Source: Pseudoalteromonas distincta (GTDB lineage Bacteria; Pseudomonadota; Gammaproteobacteria; Enterobacterales; Alteromonadaceae). From it: a stretch of 64,000 bases of DNA. The notes under the pieces were generated by a model, which worked only from the letters and a program-made list of their open reading frames with translations, did no database searches and was not told the origin of the DNA. Position 1 is the stretch's first letter; the number at the start of each line of letters is the position of its first letter. The translations under genes were made by a program, and so were the position numbers. The stretch is from contig NZ_JWIG01000001.1 of the NCBI RefSeq assembly GCF_000814675.1, forward strand, positions 570,471 to 634,470, read 5' to 3'. Shown here one piece after another: positions 37,897-48,337 of this stretch.

Positions 37897-38723
37897 TATG
37901 ATTTTTCTCCAAGTAGTTCGTCTGCATAAGCCTGAGCCGGAAAATGAAATGGTACTGGACCATCCGACAAGCCTTTTAAAAACTGTTGAACTAAAGGAGA
38001 TTCATGATTACGCATTTCATCTGGAGTACCAGAACCAATTACCCCTTGATCGGCGATAATTATAACGTGTTCGGCAATACTCATTACCTCTGTTACATCG
38101 TGCGTCACGATTAAAGACGATAAACCTAATACTTCGTTAAGCGACTTAATTAGCTTAACCAATACGCCCATCGAAATAGGATCTTGCCCTGCAAATGGTT
38201 CATCGTACATGATTAGCTCTGGATCAAGTGCTATAGCGCGTGCAAGTGCAGCACGCCTTGCCATACCGCCGGATAACTCAGAGGGCATTAAATCTTTAGC
38301 GCCACGTAGTCCAACAGCTTGCAATTTCATTAACACAACTAATCGAATCAGGTCTTCACTTAGCTTTGTGTGCTCTCTTATAGGAAATGCGATATTGTCA
38401 AATACCGACATATCAGTAAACAACGCACCACTTTGAAAAAGCATACTCATTTTAGTACGTGCTTCGTATAACTCTTTACGAGACATTTTAGGAATGCTGC
38501 CACCTTCAAATAAAATATCACCTGAATCTGGTTTAAGCTGACCACCAATTAAACGCAACATAGTGGTTTTGCCAATTCCGCTTGGCCCCATAATCGCAGT
38601 AATTTTACCTTTAGGAACGCTAAAATTCATATTTTTATATATGGTTCTATTGCCTCTCGAAAAGCTAACATCCTTGACTTCTACTATTGATTGCGACAAG
38701 TCGCTCTCCATAAAAATGTTCAC
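37896..38723 (-). CDS. mlaF: Phospholipid ABC transporter ATP-binding protein MlaF
   Basis: ATPase that powers the MlaFEDB phospholipid transporter. 275 aa: Walker [10 protein letters not shown] near residue 51, ABC signature [14 protein letters not shown], Walker [14 protein letters not shown] and switch His in VTHDV. GTG 38723 has AGGGG five bases upstream and is preferred; ATG 38711 is four codons downstream with a poor site. First gene of the leftward mla operon, divergent from yrbG. Confidence 0.95.
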   Translation of the reverse strand: MNIFMESDLSQSIVEVKDVSFSRGNRTIYKNMNFSVPKGKITAIMGPSGIGKTTMLRLIGGQLKPDSGDILFEGGSIPKMSRKELYEARTKMSMLFQSGALFTDMSVFDNIAFPIREHTKLSEDLIRLVVLMKLQAVGLRGAKDLMPSELSGGMARRAALARAIALDPELIMYDEPFAGQDPISMGVLVKLIKSLNEVLGLSSLIVTHDVTEVMSIAEHVIIIADQGVIGSGTPDEMRNHESPLVQQFLKGLSDGPVPFHFPAQAYADELLGEKS

Positions 38724-38966
38724 TAGTGCCCCTATTTTAAAGCTTTTTTGTCAAAGATGGAAAAAACAATTCGTAAGATTTTGTAATACACCCATGAAAA
38801 GGATTATAAGACTCGCTCAAAACAGCTTAACCCCGGCTTAAATTTTTAAATTAGCTGTTTAAAAGCAACATTGTTACCTAGTTGACCTTACTCTTTTATT
38901 TATACTTTCATCTTAGCTTTTGTTACTATTCGCGCCATCCGTATTTTGTATAACTGGCTTAACACA

Positions 38967-39935
38967 ATGGTTACCTCGTTTGTTATTTTAATTCTTGGTT
39001 TTGCAGCTCTTGTTTGGAGTGCCGATAGGTTTGTTTATGGGGCTGCGGCTCTTGCTAAAAACTTTGGTGTACCTACACTTATTGTTGGTTTGACCGTTGT
39101 AGCCATGGGCTCTTCAGCCCCTGAAATGATGGTTTCAGCCTCTGCCGCTCTGGCTAACAAAACCGACACAGCGGTTGGCAATGCTGTTGGCTCTAATATT
39201 ACAAACATTTTACTTGTGTTAGGTATCACTGCTCTATTTCGCCCTCTTTCAGTTTCATCTAGTACGTTAAAACGTGAAATGCCATTAGTTATGCTCGTAT
39301 CTTTAGCTACTTGGTATGTGTTCTCAGATAACTACTTTTCATTTAGTGAAGGTGTTGCGCTTTTAGTTGGCTTTATCGTATTCATCGGTGGGTTAATTAT
39401 TGTATCTATGCGTGCAAAAAACCAAGATGACCCATTTGTCTCAGAAGCCTGCGACGATGTACCAAACGATGTACCTACTAAAAAAGCGGTATTTTGGTTA
39501 ATTGTCGGCATGATACTCCTGCCGGTTAGTTCTCATTTTTTAATCGGCTCAGCTGTTGATATTGCTAAATACTTCGGCTTAAGCGACTTAGTCATTGGTT
39601 TAACAATTATAGCCATTGGTACTAGCTTGCCTGAACTTGCCGCCTCGGTTGCAGGTGTACTTAAAAATGAAGATGATTTAGCACTAGGTAATATTGTTGG
39701 CTCAAACATATTTAATATTTTAGCTGTATTACCTCTAGCAGGTATTATTAATCCTTCAGCAATTGATCCATCGTTAGTAAGCCGAGATATATTAATTATG
39801 ATTGGTGCAACACTTGCTCTTATTATTATGTCATTGAACTTTAGAGGCACCCAGCGTATCAATAGGGTAGAAGGCGGCTTATTGCTAATAGCGTTTTTGG
39901 GTTACCAAGGGTATATTTTTAGTCAAGTAGGGTAA
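38967..39935 (+). CDS. yrbG: Calcium/sodium antiporter family protein YrbG
   Basis: CaCA-superfamily inner-membrane cation exchanger. 322 aa from ATG 38967, about ten membrane segments; the duplicated alpha repeats are visible as GSSAPEMMVSASAAL...GNAVGSNITNI and GTSLPELAASVAGVL...GNIVGSNIFNI. A TTG at 38946 is a less likely start. Transport specificity is unproven for most YrbG proteins. Divergent from mlaF, first of the LPS-linked gene string. Confidence 0.94.
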   Translation: MVTSFVILILGFAALVWSADRFVYGAAALAKNFGVPTLIVGLTVVAMGSSAPEMMVSASAALANKTDTAVGNAVGSNITNILLVLGITALFRPLSVSSSTLKREMPLVMLVSLATWYVFSDNYFSFSEGVALLVGFIVFIGGLIIVSMRAKNQDDPFVSEACDDVPNDVPTKKAVFWLIVGMILLPVSSHFLIGSAVDIAKYFGLSDLVIGLTIIAIGTSLPELAASVAGVLKNEDDLALGNIVGSNIFNILAVLPLAGIINPSAIDPSLVSRDILIMIGATLALIIMSLNFRGTQRINRVEGGLLLIAFLGYQGYIFSQVG

Positions 39936-40910
39936 ATGATGGCAACGCTAAACTTTATTGAACAAGGCCTTCGCGTTTTAGATGTTGAGCGCCAAGCACT
40001 TAGTGATATTGCACAATATGTAGATGAAAATTTTCATAACGCGTGCCAATTAATGTACGACTGTGAAGGCCGTATTATTGTTATTGGCATGGGAAAATCA
40101 GGCCATATTGGCAATAAAATAGCGGCAACCCTTGCAAGTACTGGCAGCCCTGCGTTTTTTGTTCACCCTGGTGAAGCAAGTCATGGTGATTTAGGTATGA
40201 TCACTAAAAATGACGTGGTTATGCTTATTTCTAATTCAGGGGAAACCAGCGAAGTTTTAAATATCATTCCGGTTTTAAAACGACTTGGTGCCAAAATGAT
40301 AGCGATGACTGGCAATACGCAATCAACCATGGCAACCCTTGCTAATGTACATGTGTGCATTAAAGTAGAAAAAGAAGCCTGTTCATTGGGCCTAGCCCCT
40401 ACATCAAGTACCACTGCAACGCTTGCGATGGGCGATGCCATGGCAGTTGCATTATTAGAAGCTCGCGGCTTTACAGCTGATGACTTCGCGCTATCTCACC
40501 CAGGTGGTAGTTTAGGCAAGCGCTTATTACTTACTTTAAAAGATGTTATGCACAGCGGCGCAAATACACCTATTATTGATGTTTCACAAACAGTTAAAGA
40601 TGCCCTAATAGAAATGTCAGCTAAAGGGTTAGGTATGACAGCCATTGTTGATGAAAATCAGCAACTCGTAGGGTTATTTACCGATGGTGACTTACGTCGC
40701 ATTTTAGAACAAAGAATTGATATTCATACAACACAAATAGATGTTGTTATGACTAAGTCATGCACTACAGCTACGCAAGATATTTTAGCCGCTGAAGCGC
40801 TCAATATTATGGAACGTAAACGTATAAATGGCCTAATCGTCGTCAATGAGAAAAACCAACCTATTGGCGCATTAAATATGCAAGACCTATTAAAAGCAGG
40901 AGTGTTATAA
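39936..40910 (+). CDS. kdsD: D-arabinose 5-phosphate isomerase KdsD
   Basis: Converts ribulose 5-phosphate to arabinose 5-phosphate, the first step toward Kdo for LPS. 324 aa: SIS domain (~35-170; GMGKSGHIGNKIAATLASTG) and two CBS domains (~205-265 and 275-322). Two consecutive ATG codons directly follow the yrbG stop; the second has slightly better ribosome-site spacing. Next gene kdsC acts two steps later in the same pathway. Confidence 0.95.
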   Translation: MMATLNFIEQGLRVLDVERQALSDIAQYVDENFHNACQLMYDCEGRIIVIGMGKSGHIGNKIAATLASTGSPAFFVHPGEASHGDLGMITKNDVVMLISNSGETSEVLNIIPVLKRLGAKMIAMTGNTQSTMATLANVHVCIKVEKEACSLGLAPTSSTTATLAMGDAMAVALLEARGFTADDFALSHPGGSLGKRLLLTLKDVMHSGANTPIIDVSQTVKDALIEMSAKGLGMTAIVDENQQLVGLFTDGDLRRILEQRIDIHTTQIDVVMTKSCTTATQDILAAEALNIMERKRINGLIVVNEKNQPIGALNMQDLLKAGVL

Positions 40911-41462
40911 ATGCAATTTGAAGAACTCTATCAACCGCTGAGCGATGATGCAAAAGCACGCGCTAAAAAAGTAAAACTACTTATATGCGATATTGATGGT
41001 GTATTTTCTGATGGCCGTATTTACCTTGGCAATCAAGGTGAAGAGCTAAAAGCATTTAATACAAAAGATGGTTTTGGCATTAAAGCACTTATAAACAGTG
41101 GCTTTGAAGTAGCTGTTATTACTGGTCGTCATTCACAGATAGTACAACAACGTATGAGCAGCTTAACCGTACAGCATATTTATCAAGGCCAAGAAAATAA
41201 GCTCATTGCCTATCAAGAATTAAAAGATAAACTCAACCTTAGCGATGAACAAATTGCTTATATTGGTGATGACGGTCCTGACATGCCTGTTATGGAGTTA
41301 GTAGGCTTTGCCGTTGCAGTAAATGATGCCCACCCACTTATTAAGCGTTTGTCACATTATGTAACGCAAATGCCTGGCGGTTTTGGTGCTGTGAGAGAAC
41401 TCACCGATTTGCTCATGCTTGAAAATGGTAAAGCATTGACTACACAAGGCACTAGTTCATGA
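40911..41462 (+). CDS. kdsC: 3-deoxy-D-manno-octulosonate 8-phosphate phosphatase KdsC
   Basis: HAD-superfamily phosphatase releasing Kdo from Kdo-8-phosphate. 183 aa; nucleophile and general acid in LLICDIDGVFSDG (Asp27, Asp29 region), ITGRHS, and IGDDGPDMPVM as the Mg-binding motif. AGGAG before the ATG lies in the end of kdsD. Overlaps lptC by ATGA. Confidence 0.96.
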   Translation: MQFEELYQPLSDDAKARAKKVKLLICDIDGVFSDGRIYLGNQGEELKAFNTKDGFGIKALINSGFEVAVITGRHSQIVQQRMSSLTVQHIYQGQENKLIAYQELKDKLNLSDEQIAYIGDDGPDMPVMELVGFAVAVNDAHPLIKRLSHYVTQMPGGFGAVRELTDLLMLENGKALTTQGTSS

Positions 41463-42013
41463 ATGCAGCGCGCATAATATTAAGCGTTTTATTCATTAGC
41501 TGTATGGTTTGGCTTTGGTACCCTTATTTTACACAAACAAATATTGTGCCTCAGGCTGAGCCAGAAGTTATTGCTAAGCCTGATTACATAGCTATTGAGC
41601 TCAAACAGACAGCCTATGATGAGCAAGGTAAAATTAGCCACAAAGTCACTGCGGCTAAAATGGAGCTATACCAGCAATTAGGTTTCACGTTTTTCGAAAA
41701 ACCCATTTTTACTTTATATAACGAACAACAAACGTGGCAAATAAATGCAGACGAAGCAACATTATACGAAGATAAACAATTAATTTTAGAAGGTAATGTG
41801 GTTGCCAAAAATTTAACCGATAACGCCATGATAGACAAAATCAATGCTGATAATATTCAGGTAGATATAAAGCTATTAACAATGCGTTCGGAGCAACCCG
41901 TCATTATCACTGGACCCAATTTAAAAATCACTGGTAAAGGCCTAGAGGCCGACTTAAAAACCGAAGTGATAAAACTAATTAACCATACGCGAACCATATA
42001 TTATGACCAATAA
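41459..42013 (+). CDS. lptC: LPS export ABC transporter periplasmic protein LptC
   Basis: Bitopic inner-membrane protein that takes LPS from LptBFG and hands it to LptA. 184 aa: membrane helix (~5-22) and a periplasmic beta-jellyroll (~45-184; WQINADEATLYEDKQLILEGNV). Overlaps kdsC and lptA, in line with coupled expression. Confidence 0.95.
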   Translation: MNAARIILSVLFISCMVWLWYPYFTQTNIVPQAEPEVIAKPDYIAIELKQTAYDEQGKISHKVTAAKMELYQQLGFTFFEKPIFTLYNEQQTWQINADEATLYEDKQLILEGNVVAKNLTDNAMIDKINADNIQVDIKLLTMRSEQPVIITGPNLKITGKGLEADLKTEVIKLINHTRTIYYDQ

Positions 42014-42548
42014 AATATTAAAATCACTGATAATTCCTACACTTATACTAGCGTTTAATAGTAGTGCTGCAGAGCAAAACACGCAACCTGCTGCCAATCA
42101 AATTTCAATAAGTGCCGACAAGCAAGAAGGTCAATTAAAAGCTAATGTGGGTATTTTTGAGAAAAACGTTGAGATTATTCACGGTAATCGCCGCATTACA
42201 GCCGATCGCCTCGAAGTGCACAAACGCGATGAACTTGGTGATAATAAACAATTATTAATTGCTACAGGTAGCCCTGCGCACTTTGAAGAAAAGCAATCAG
42301 ATGGCACGACTATGAGCGCCAGTGCTGACGAAGTGCGTTATGATGTATCTAAGCGTTTTTTAACGCTTGTTGGTAATGCACAAGTATCGCAAGCGGGACA
42401 AAAAATAAATGCTAAAAGCATTACCTACGATATAGAGCAGCAGCTAATCAGTGCCGAAAAAGATGAAAACTCAACTGACCGCGTTCACACAATTTTAGTA
42501 CCGATCGAAACTAAAAAAAGTAAAAAAGGCGATAAAGGTCAACCATGA
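42003..42548 (+). CDS. lptA: Lipopolysaccharide transport periplasmic protein LptA
   Basis: Periplasmic bridge component carrying LPS from LptC to LptD. 181 aa; signal peptide (~1-20, ending SSAA), then an OstA-type jellyroll (~30-155; [33 protein letters not shown]). The Lys/Gly-rich C-terminal end is probably disordered. Overlaps lptB by ATGA. Confidence 0.95.
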   Translation: MTNKILKSLIIPTLILAFNSSAAEQNTQPAANQISISADKQEGQLKANVGIFEKNVEIIHGNRRITADRLEVHKRDELGDNKQLLIATGSPAHFEEKQSDGTTMSASADEVRYDVSKRFLTLVGNAQVSQAGQKINAKSITYDIEQQLISAEKDENSTDRVHTILVPIETKKSKKGDKGQP

Positions 42549-43270
42549 GCACATTAAAAGCAGAACTATTGGCAAAAAGCTATAAAGGTCGTGAAGTTGT
42601 AAAAAACGTCGGCCTTGAAGTACAAGCTGGCAGTATAGTTGGCTTACTTGGCCCTAACGGTGCTGGTAAAACAACGACTTTTTATATGATTGTAGGGCTT
42701 GTTCCTAGCGACAAAGGTAAAATATCTATTGATGATAACGATATTACTCTTTTACCTATGCATAGTCGTGCTAGATTAGGCATAGGCTACTTACCACAAG
42801 AGTCATCGATTTTTAGAAAGCTGACTGTTTATCAAAACTTAATGGCCATTTTAGAAACGCGCAAAGAACTAAATAAACAAGCCAGAGAAGACACGCTCAA
42901 TAACTTATTAGATGAATTTAGCATACAACACATTCGTGATAGCCAAGGTATGGCATTATCGGGTGGAGAACGTCGTCGTGTAGAAATAGCACGAGCACTG
43001 GCAGCAGATCCTAAATTTATACTACTGGATGAACCGTTTGCCGGTGTTGACCCTATTTCGGTATTAGATATAAAGAAAATAATAGAACATCTTAAAAATC
43101 GTGGGATTGGTGTATTAATTACCGACCATAACGTAAGAGAGACCCTTGATGTTTGTGAAAAAGCCTACATTGTTTCTCATGGGGAGCTGATTGCATCAGG
43201 TACTCCAGAACACGTATTAAATGATAAAACAGTACGCGATGTTTACTTAGGCGAGCAATTTAGGCTGTAA
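42545..43270 (+). CDS. lptB: LPS export ABC transporter ATP-binding protein LptB
   Basis: ATPase driving LPS extraction with LptFG. 241 aa: Walker [10 protein letters not shown] (~36-44), Q-loop [14 protein letters not shown], signature [15 protein letters not shown], Walker [14 protein letters not shown], switch His ITDHNV. LptFG are not in this window. Followed by rpoN after 69 bases. Confidence 0.98.
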   Translation: MSTLKAELLAKSYKGREVVKNVGLEVQAGSIVGLLGPNGAGKTTTFYMIVGLVPSDKGKISIDDNDITLLPMHSRARLGIGYLPQESSIFRKLTVYQNLMAILETRKELNKQAREDTLNNLLDEFSIQHIRDSQGMALSGGERRRVEIARALAADPKFILLDEPFAGVDPISVLDIKKIIEHLKNRGIGVLITDHNVRETLDVCEKAYIVSHGELIASGTPEHVLNDKTVRDVYLGEQFRL

Positions 43271-43339
43271 CATTTACGCCATGTCTTTAAGCATCTGCTA
43301 GTATTAATTATAACAACATAAAAGGATTGTTAGAGATAC

Positions 43340-44839
43340 ATGAGGCAATCACTACAGCTGCGCATGGGCCAGCAACTTACAATGACTCCACAGCTGCAAC
43401 AAGCTATTCGTTTGTTGCAACTCAGTACATTGGATCTCCAGCAAGAAATACAAGAAGCTCTCGACAGTAATCCACTATTAGAGGTTGAAGAGGCAGACTA
43501 TTCCGAAGACGCTGCTGGTAAAAACGAGCAAAAAGCTGATACCGATGACATAACTGTTAGCGCATCTGCTGATGATGCTCCGAGCGAATATGAACAAGAT
43601 ACTGGTGAAGCACTTGCAAAAGACACGCTAAGTGACGACATGGCTATGGATGTTAGTTGGGATGAGTACATGAGTGCCGCTCCTGCAGCCTCATCAGGTC
43701 CAATGCCTGAAGACGAATCAATATACCAAGGCGCCTCTACTGAAACGCTCCATGAGTATTTAATGTGGCAATTACAACTAACGCCATTTAGCCCTACCGA
43801 TGAAGCCATCGCTATTGCGATTGTAGAAGCCGTCGATGATTCAGGTATTTTAACTCTCAGTTGCGAAGAAATTTTAGAAAGCTTTAATCAAGAAAACGAA
43901 GATGATAACGAAGTTGAACTTGATGAAATTGAAGCGGTATTAAAACGCATCCAACTGTTTGATCCTGTTGGTATTGCTGCACGTAGTTTACAAGAGTGTT
44001 TGTGTATTCAGCTTAATCAATTTGATAAAGAAACACCTTACATTAATGAAACGAAAATGATTTTAACCGAGCATATTGATCTATTAGCAGCTCGCGACTA
44101 TCGTACATTAATGAAAAAAACTAAGCTCAAAGAAGAAGAGCTTAAAGAAGTAATGACACTAATACATACTCTCAACCCAAAACCTGCAGATACTATAGTA
44201 AGGGAAGAATCTGAGTATGTTATTCCTGATGTGTCAGTTAAAAAAATTAAAGGCCGCTGGGTTGTCGAATTAAACCCAGATAGCATGCCTAAAATTCGTG
44301 TTAATAGCCAATACGCGGCAATGTCTCGCACTGTAAAATCAAGTGGTGACAGCCAGTTTATTCGCTCACATTTACAAGAAGCTAAATGGTTTATTAAAAG
44401 CTTAGAAAGTAGAAACGACACGCTATTAAAAGTTACTAATTGTATTGTTAAGCAACAACAAGGCTTTTTTGAACATGGCCCTGAAGCCATGAAACCAATG
44501 GTTTTAAATGATGTCGCTGAAATGGTAGAAATGCACGAATCGACAATTTCACGCGTAACTACTCAAAAGTACATGCATACACCCCGTGGTATATTTGAGC
44601 TTAAATACTTTTTCTCAAGCCATGTAAGTACTGAAAACGGTGGTGAATGTTCATCTACAGCAATACGTGCGCTTATCCGAAAATTAATCGCAGCAGAAAA
44701 CTCAGCAAAACCATTGAGTGATAGCAAAATAGCGGATATATTGGCTGAGCAAGGAATTAAAGTAGCAAGACGTACAATCGCAAAATACCGCGAATCTCTT
44801 GCTATTCCACCGTCAAATCAGCGTAAAAGTCTGATTTAA
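43340..44839 (+). CDS. rpoN: RNA polymerase sigma-54 factor
   Basis: Alternative sigma factor that recognises -24/-12 promoters and needs AAA activators. 499 aa: Gln-rich region I ([26 protein letters not shown]), an acidic region II (~55-130), the core-binding region, and the C-terminal RpoN box [10 protein letters not shown] at ~484-493. The pspA promoter in this window has a -24/-12 element it should read. Confidence 0.98.
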   Translation: MRQSLQLRMGQQLTMTPQLQQAIRLLQLSTLDLQQEIQEALDSNPLLEVEEADYSEDAAGKNEQKADTDDITVSASADDAPSEYEQDTGEALAKDTLSDDMAMDVSWDEYMSAAPAASSGPMPEDESIYQGASTETLHEYLMWQLQLTPFSPTDEAIAIAIVEAVDDSGILTLSCEEILESFNQENEDDNEVELDEIEAVLKRIQLFDPVGIAARSLQECLCIQLNQFDKETPYINETKMILTEHIDLLAARDYRTLMKKTKLKEEELKEVMTLIHTLNPKPADTIVREESEYVIPDVSVKKIKGRWVVELNPDSMPKIRVNSQYAAMSRTVKSSGDSQFIRSHLQEAKWFIKSLESRNDTLLKVTNCIVKQQQGFFEHGPEAMKPMVLNDVAEMVEMHESTISRVTTQKYMHTPRGIFELKYFFSSHVSTENGGECSSTAIRALIRKLIAAENSAKPLSDSKIADILAEQGIKVARRTIAKYRESLAIPPSNQRKSLI

Positions 44840-44865
44840 GACGCTAAACTAAGAGGGTAATGCTT

Positions 44866-45153
44866 ATGCAACTAAACTTAACTGGTCGTCACGTAGAATT
44901 AACCGATTCACTAAGAGACTATATTAATACTAAATTTGCGAAGCTTGAAAGACACTCTGATCATATAAATAATGTTCATGTCATTCTCGATGTAGAAAAA
45001 TTAAATCAAAAAGCAGAAGCCACAATACACGTAAGCGGTGCTGAGCTATTTGCCTCTACAGAACATCAAGATATGTATGCCGCTATTGACTCGTTGATCG
45101 ACAAGCTCGATCGCCAAGTAATCAAACACAAAGAGAAGCTTGCTCGACACTAA
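44866..45153 (+). CDS. hpf: Ribosome hibernation promoting factor (short HPF)
   Basis: Binds the 30S A/P region and promotes 100S ribosome dimers in stationary phase. 95 aa, short form. ATG 44866 (MQLNLTGRHVELT) has GAGGG 8 bases upstream; an ATG two codons earlier is too close to that site. Classic position between rpoN and ptsN. Confidence 0.95.
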   Translation: MQLNLTGRHVELTDSLRDYINTKFAKLERHSDHINNVHVILDVEKLNQKAEATIHVSGAELFASTEHQDMYAAIDSLIDKLDRQVIKHKEKLARH

Positions 45154-45154
45154 T

Positions 45155-45610
45155 ATGATGAAATTAAGTTCACTTATATGCCAGGACTGCAGCAAAGCTG
45201 CGGTCCTTTTTAATAGCAAAAAAAGAATTTTAGAGTTCATTAGCGAACTTGCTCACGACAAACTTCCGTATTTACCGCAACAAGATATTCTTAATGCTTT
45301 AATGAGCAGAGAGAAATTAGGTAGTACAGGTATAGGACGTGGCATTGCTATTCCTCATGGAAGAATGAGCGGTGCAGAAGAGCCTTTGGCTTTAGTGCTC
45401 GTTAGCGAAACTCCAATAAACTTTGATGCAATCGATAATCGCCCTGTTGATATTTTTGTCGCACTCATCGTACCAGATGGCGATAACCAGCAGCACTTAA
45501 AGACTCTAGCAACCATTGCTGATAAACTAAACAACAAAGATTTTTGTAAACAGTTACGCAGTGCAAAATCTGATACTGAGCTTTACCAAGTTATTGTCGA
45601 TCAATCATAG
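45155..45610 (+). CDS. ptsN: PTS IIA-like nitrogen regulatory protein PtsN (EIIANtr)
   Basis: Terminal phosphoacceptor of the nitrogen-related PTS, regulating potassium transport and other targets. 151 aa; phosphorylated His in GRGIAIPHGRM (~residue 68). Two tandem ATG codons at 45155/45158 are possible starts, two bases after the hpf stop. Its donor NPr is encoded at 46517. Confidence 0.95.
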   Translation: MMKLSSLICQDCSKAAVLFNSKKRILEFISELAHDKLPYLPQQDILNALMSREKLGSTGIGRGIAIPHGRMSGAEEPLALVLVSETPINFDAIDNRPVDIFVALIVPDGDNQQHLKTLATIADKLNNKDFCKQLRSAKSDTELYQVIVDQS

Positions 45611-45628
45611 TTTTATAAAGGGTGTTAA

Positions 45629-46474
45629 ATGGAGTTAATTATCATAAGCGGCCGTTCTGGTTCTGGAAAGTCGGTTGCTTTGCGCGTTGTAGAAGATTTA
45701 GGTTATTATTGCGTAGATAATATTCCAGTAAACCTACTACCTTCATTAGTTCGCAGTGTATCTAATAGCTACGATAAAATTGCTGTTAGCATAGACGTGC
45801 GCAACATCCCTAAAGAACAAGATGAATTTAACGATATTTTTGAATACTTGCCTGGCTTTGCAAACCCTACGTTGTTTTATTTAGATAGTGACGATCAGAC
45901 ATTGATCAAACGCTTTTCTGAAACACGCAGATTACACCCACTATCAATAGACTCGTTGCCTCTTGATTTAGCCATCAAAAAAGAAAAAGAATTACTTGAT
46001 GTATTAACCACTCGCGCCGACTTTATGATAGATACGACTGATTTAAGTGTTCATCAACTCGCTGAATCTATTCGTGAAAAGATTTTAGGTAAAAAAGATA
46101 AGCAACTGATTGTCACATTTGAATCATTTGGTTTTAAACACGGTATACCAAAAGAAGCAGACTACGTATTTGATGCACGCTTTTTACCAAATCCACACTG
46201 GGAACCAGAGTTAAAGCCTTTAAATGGGTTAGATCAACCGGTTAAAGACTATTTAGCTAATCACAGCATAGTGCAAAAATTCACATGGCAAATTCAAACA
46301 TTTGTACAAACGTGGTTACCGCATTTAGAAAGAAATAACCGCAGTTATTTAACCATTGCTATTGGGTGTACAGGCGGGCAACATCGCTCTGTGTATTTAG
46401 CGCAAACTATCGGTGAAAGTTTTGCAATGACACATCCCAATGTAAAAATTCGCCATCGCGAGCAAGAAAAATAA
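45629..46474 (+). CDS. rapZ: RNase adapter protein RapZ
   Basis: Nucleotide-binding protein that in enterobacteria directs RNase E to GlmZ and senses glucosamine 6-phosphate. 281 aa: Walker A GRSGSGKS (~8-15) and the C-terminal domain with GCTGGQHRSVYLAQ. Whether a GlmY/GlmZ circuit exists here is not shown. Between ptsN and ptsO as usual. Confidence 0.96.
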   Translation: MELIIISGRSGSGKSVALRVVEDLGYYCVDNIPVNLLPSLVRSVSNSYDKIAVSIDVRNIPKEQDEFNDIFEYLPGFANPTLFYLDSDDQTLIKRFSETRRLHPLSIDSLPLDLAIKKEKELLDVLTTRADFMIDTTDLSVHQLAESIREKILGKKDKQLIVTFESFGFKHGIPKEADYVFDARFLPNPHWEPELKPLNGLDQPVKDYLANHSIVQKFTWQIQTFVQTWLPHLERNNRSYLTIAIGCTGGQHRSVYLAQTIGESFAMTHPNVKIRHREQEK

Positions 46475-46516
46475 TATAGCTGAATAATCACCTGTTCAGC
46501 TTAGGTAGAGTAAGTT

Positions 46517-46789
46517 ATGCATTGTGAAGATACCTTTTTAATAAAAAACAAATTAGGCTTACACGCCAGAGCAGCTACTGTGCTTGCGCAATTAGCAGTA
46601 CAATTTGATGCTACAATCACATTATTCCAAGATGACAAAGAAGCCGCAGGCGATAGCGTACTTGCATTAATGTTACTTGAAAGTAGCCAAGGAAAAGAAG
46701 TTAAAGTTGTTTGTAAAGGCCCTGATTCTGAGCAAGCTTTACACGCTGTTGGAGAATTAATAGCACAACGCTTTAATGAACAAGAATAA
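46517..46789 (+). CDS. ptsO: Phosphocarrier protein NPr (HPr family, PTSNtr)
   Basis: HPr-like carrier passing phosphate from EINtr (PtsP) to PtsN. 90 aa; phosphorylated His16 in LGLHARAATVLAQL, and a Ser region in AAGDSVLALMLLES. Position after rapZ identifies it as NPr rather than the sugar-PTS HPr. Confidence 0.95.
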   Translation: MHCEDTFLIKNKLGLHARAATVLAQLAVQFDATITLFQDDKEAAGDSVLALMLLESSQGKEVKVVCKGPDSEQALHAVGELIAQRFNEQE

Positions 46790-46920
46790 CCTGTTTTATA
46801 AAAACAATATTCGCATTACTAATGCTTCAATTAAAACAGATATATAAAATAAATAGGTTAGTAACGCCAGTTAACTCACCTCCCCCCATAAAGTAATATA
46901 ACAATTTATAAAGGACGCCA

Positions 46921-48279
46921 ATGCCAGAAGCTTTTGAACAAGATTACCCACTACAGCAACTAAAACAGGTGACGAAGTCACTCAATAGTGGTCAATTTGT
47001 TCAAGTTAGGCGCATGCTCGCAAAAACGGCTCCTTGTGATACCGCATTATTATTAGAATCATCACCGCATAAAATTCGCCGACTGCTTTGGCAATTGGTC
47101 GATCCTGATGTGCAGGGTGATGTTCTTGAAGAATTATCTGAAGATGTTCGTTTAGGCATTATTGCCCAAATGGAACCTAAGCACATTGCCGCCGCAACTG
47201 AAGATATGGGCCACGATGACTTAGGTGAAGTATTACGTAGCCTGCCAGATACCGTCTATAAAGACGTTGTTAGTGCGATGGACATTCAAGACCGTGAACG
47301 TGCCACGCAAGCACTGTCATATCAAGAGCGTTCAGCTGGTGCGCTAATGAACACCGATACGGTGACCATTCGCCCTGATGTAACGCTCGATGTTGTACTT
47401 CGTTATATTAGACTGCGTGGTGAGCTACCAGAAGGTACAGATGACTTGTACGTTGTTGATAAACATAACTGCTTTATAGGCGCTTTATCGCTGAGTACAT
47501 TATTAACTAATCCGCCAGAAAAAATTGTCCGCGATTTAATGGATGAAGATTGTGAGTCTATCCCAATCTCTATGGATGAAAGTGAAGTAGCGCAATTATT
47601 TGAGCGTCATAATTGGATATCGGCCCCTGTAGTGGACGATAACGACCAACTCCTCGGTCGTGTTACTATCGATGACATCGTTGATGTAATCCGAGAAGAT
47701 GCCGAGCATAGCTTATTAAGCCTAGCCGGTCTTGATGATGAAGAGGATACATTCGCGCCTGTACTAAAAAGCTCTAAAAAACGCTCAGTTTGGCTAGGAG
47801 TTAATTTACTAACCGCACTTGCTGCTGCTTTTGTAGCTAGCTTTTTTGAAGGCACTTTAGATGTGCTCCCTATTTTGGCTGTGCTTAACGGTATTGTCCC
47901 TTCTATGGGTGGTGTTGCTGGTAGCCAATCATTAACGCTTGTTATCCGTGGTATTGCTGTAGGTCATATAAACCAAACAAACCAACGTTTCTTGATGATG
48001 AAAGAACTGGCCATTGGCGCGCTAAACGGTATTTTGTGGTCACTATTAATTGCGGGTGTTATTGCGCTATGGCAGTGGGACTTTATGCTTGGTGGCGTAC
48101 TCGCCTTCGCTATGTTTATGAACTTAGTGGTGGCAGGTGTTGCTGGTGCAAGTATTCCAATAATTCTTAAAAGAATGAATATAGACCCTGCTCTTGCAGG
48201 GAGTGTGGTGCTAACCACGGTGACTGATATTGTTGGTATATTCGCCTTTTTAGGTACTGCTACATGGTTGCTGATATAA
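46921..48279 (+). CDS. mgtE: Magnesium transporter MgtE
   Basis: Mg2+-gated channel in the inner membrane. 452 aa: N domain (~10-130), two CBS domains (~135-255) and five membrane helices (~285-450), with GIVPSMGGVAGSQSLTLVIRG in the pore region. The 131-base upstream gap is too short for an M-box riboswitch and shows none. Confidence 0.95.
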   Translation: MPEAFEQDYPLQQLKQVTKSLNSGQFVQVRRMLAKTAPCDTALLLESSPHKIRRLLWQLVDPDVQGDVLEELSEDVRLGIIAQMEPKHIAAATEDMGHDDLGEVLRSLPDTVYKDVVSAMDIQDRERATQALSYQERSAGALMNTDTVTIRPDVTLDVVLRYIRLRGELPEGTDDLYVVDKHNCFIGALSLSTLLTNPPEKIVRDLMDEDCESIPISMDESEVAQLFERHNWISAPVVDDNDQLLGRVTIDDIVDVIREDAEHSLLSLAGLDDEEDTFAPVLKSSKKRSVWLGVNLLTALAAAFVASFFEGTLDVLPILAVLNGIVPSMGGVAGSQSLTLVIRGIAVGHINQTNQRFLMMKELAIGALNGILWSLLIAGVIALWQWDFMLGGVLAFAMFMNLVVAGVAGASIPIILKRMNIDPALAGSVVLTTVTDIVGIFAFLGTATWLLI

Positions 48280-48337
48280 ATTAAACGCTTTAAATGTAAA
48301 AAACTACAGCAAAAATACTTAGGGTAAATCAGTAGCT

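Noticed and set aside
46790..46920. M-box magnesium riboswitch in front of mgtE
   Set aside because: The gap is only 131 bases, and I see no conserved M-box stems or terminator.
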